Positions 6,263 through 6,712 of a DNA stretch of 6,712 nt are shown in pieces. Positions within the stretch are counted from its first letter, which is position 1, and each line of letters starts with the position of its first letter. The stretch is from assembly GCA_018663815.1 (NCBI GenBank), contig JABJPQ010000489.1, positions 1 through 6,712 of the forward strand, read 5' to 3'. The notes under the pieces were generated by a model. That model searched no databases and was not told where the DNA came from. It saw only the letters and a program-made list of their open reading frames with translations. Made by a program: the position numbers and the translations under genes. Origin of the DNA: Halobacteriovoraceae bacterium. Lineage in GTDB: Bacteria > Bdellovibrionota > Bacteriovoracia > Bacteriovoracales > Bacteriovoracaceae.

Positions 6263-6712
6263 TGCTCACCTTACTTTTTTTAAACATATTATACTTCTTC
6301 TCTAATTTTAAATGTTCTTGCTCTGTCCAAGATGCTTGGTATTGAATTGAGTCCAACTCCGCTATAAAATCATCAAAGTATTCTCTGTTTATATTTAATA
6401 ACTTTATAATATTCTTTTTTTCTAGAAAGACTTGTTCATAGCTCACTCTATCTTGTGAATCCTCGATTAAGTTCATCAGATCCTTGATCTTTTCCTTTTT
6501 CATTTTTTTTATCATTTTCTTTCTTTTTTGGATTGTTACTTTCCTACTTACAAAGAGCCCCAAAGGTATTGATAAAATTAAAAAGATAAAAACAATAATG
6601 TAAGCAAAATAACCTTTTGTCTTAGATAATTCATAAGGTATGTCTATTTGCAAAAAATCTTGAGACTGTGCTTTTTTTTCTGGTTTGTATTCAAAACCAA
6701 CCATCGCAAAGA
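6252..6712 (-). CDS. Single-pass membrane protein upstream of batA, 5'-truncated by the window (possible DUF4381-type)
   Basis: The reading frame is open to the right edge. A Met codon at 6704 would give 150 residues, but no Shine-Dalgarno precedes it, so the true start is probably outside. Numbered from that Met, about 30 polar residues lead into one membrane helix (about 32-53), then a very basic stretch (Arg/Lys-rich, 55-73) and a helical tail ending near KKYNMFKKSK. The charge pattern puts the tail in the cytoplasm and the N-terminal side outside. That orientation normally needs a signal peptide, which again suggests missing sequence. The tail contains DSIQYQASWTEQEHLKLEK (117-135), reminiscent of the C-terminal 'LD..fY...w' region of DUF4381-like proteins found in this position in Bat operons. 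The link is mostly positional and I would not name it with confidence. It overlaps batA by 11 nt. Confidence 0.6.
   Translation of the reverse strand, partial: FAMVGFEYKPEKKAQSQDFLQIDIPYELSKTKGYFAYIIVFIFLILSIPLGLFVSRKVTIQKRKKMIKKMKKEKIKDLMNLIEDSQDRVSYEQVFLEKKNIIKLLNINREYFDDFIAELDSIQYQASWTEQEHLKLEKKYNMFKKSKVSSGI
6266..6272 (-). promoter_or_regulatory. Shine-Dalgarno site supporting the GTG start of batA
   Basis: AAGGTGA on the minus strand ends 3 nt before the GTG at 6262-6260, so the AAGG core is 6 nt away. This supports a non-ATG start. The site lies inside the 3' end of the upstream gene, consistent with coupled translation. Confidence 0.75.

Overview
The window is a tightly packed run of six genes, all on the minus strand, so transcription runs from right to left. 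The DNA is clearly AT-rich. Clear Shine-Dalgarno sequences (AAGGA or AAGGTGA) precede four of the starts. The exported and inner-membrane proteins point to a Gram-negative cell. The combination of Bat genes, a type II/IV-pilus-like ATPase start, low G+C and real Shine-Dalgarno sites fits a predatory Bdellovibrionota member (Bacteriovorax/Halobacteriovorax type) best. A Leptospira-like organism is the main alternative. Bacteroidota, where Bat operons are common, fits less well because that phylum makes little use of Shine-Dalgarno sites. The taxon is inference.

Reading in the direction of transcription: (1) 6712-6252 is the 3' part of a single-pass membrane protein sitting where Bat operons often carry a DUF4381-like gene. 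(2) 6262-5291 is BatA, a membrane-anchored von Willebrand factor A (vWA) protein with an intact metal site. (3) 5294-3570 is a fusion of BatB (a second membrane vWA protein) with BatC (TPR-like, charged tail ending in Asp-Trp). (4) 3570-1897 is BatD. (5) 1928-309 is a two-part protein in which a bifunctional riboflavin kinase/FAD synthetase (RibF) is fused to a shortened shikimate dehydrogenase (AroE)-like domain. (6) 265 to the left edge is the N-terminus of a MshEN-type protein, probably a GspE/PilB-like ATPase.

The first five genes overlap by 11, 4, 1 and 32 nt, which suggests one transcript and translational coupling. The only real intergenic gap is 43 nt (266-308), and it holds a short inverted repeat that overlaps the ribosome binding site of the last gene. 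BatA, BatB/C and BatD probably form one inner-membrane/periplasmic assembly: two vWA modules, a periplasmic TPR arm and a periplasmic beta-rich BatD, driven in other species by a MoxR-type AAA+ ATPase encoded upstream. That ATPase gene would lie beyond the right edge and is not seen here.

The most unusual item is the RibF-AroE fusion, whose AroE part keeps nearly all the catalytic and shikimate-binding residues despite being about 50 residues short. Next is the BatB-BatC junction, which contains what looks like BatC's former signal peptide. I see no RNA genes, mobile elements, CRISPR arrays or convincing intrinsic terminators.
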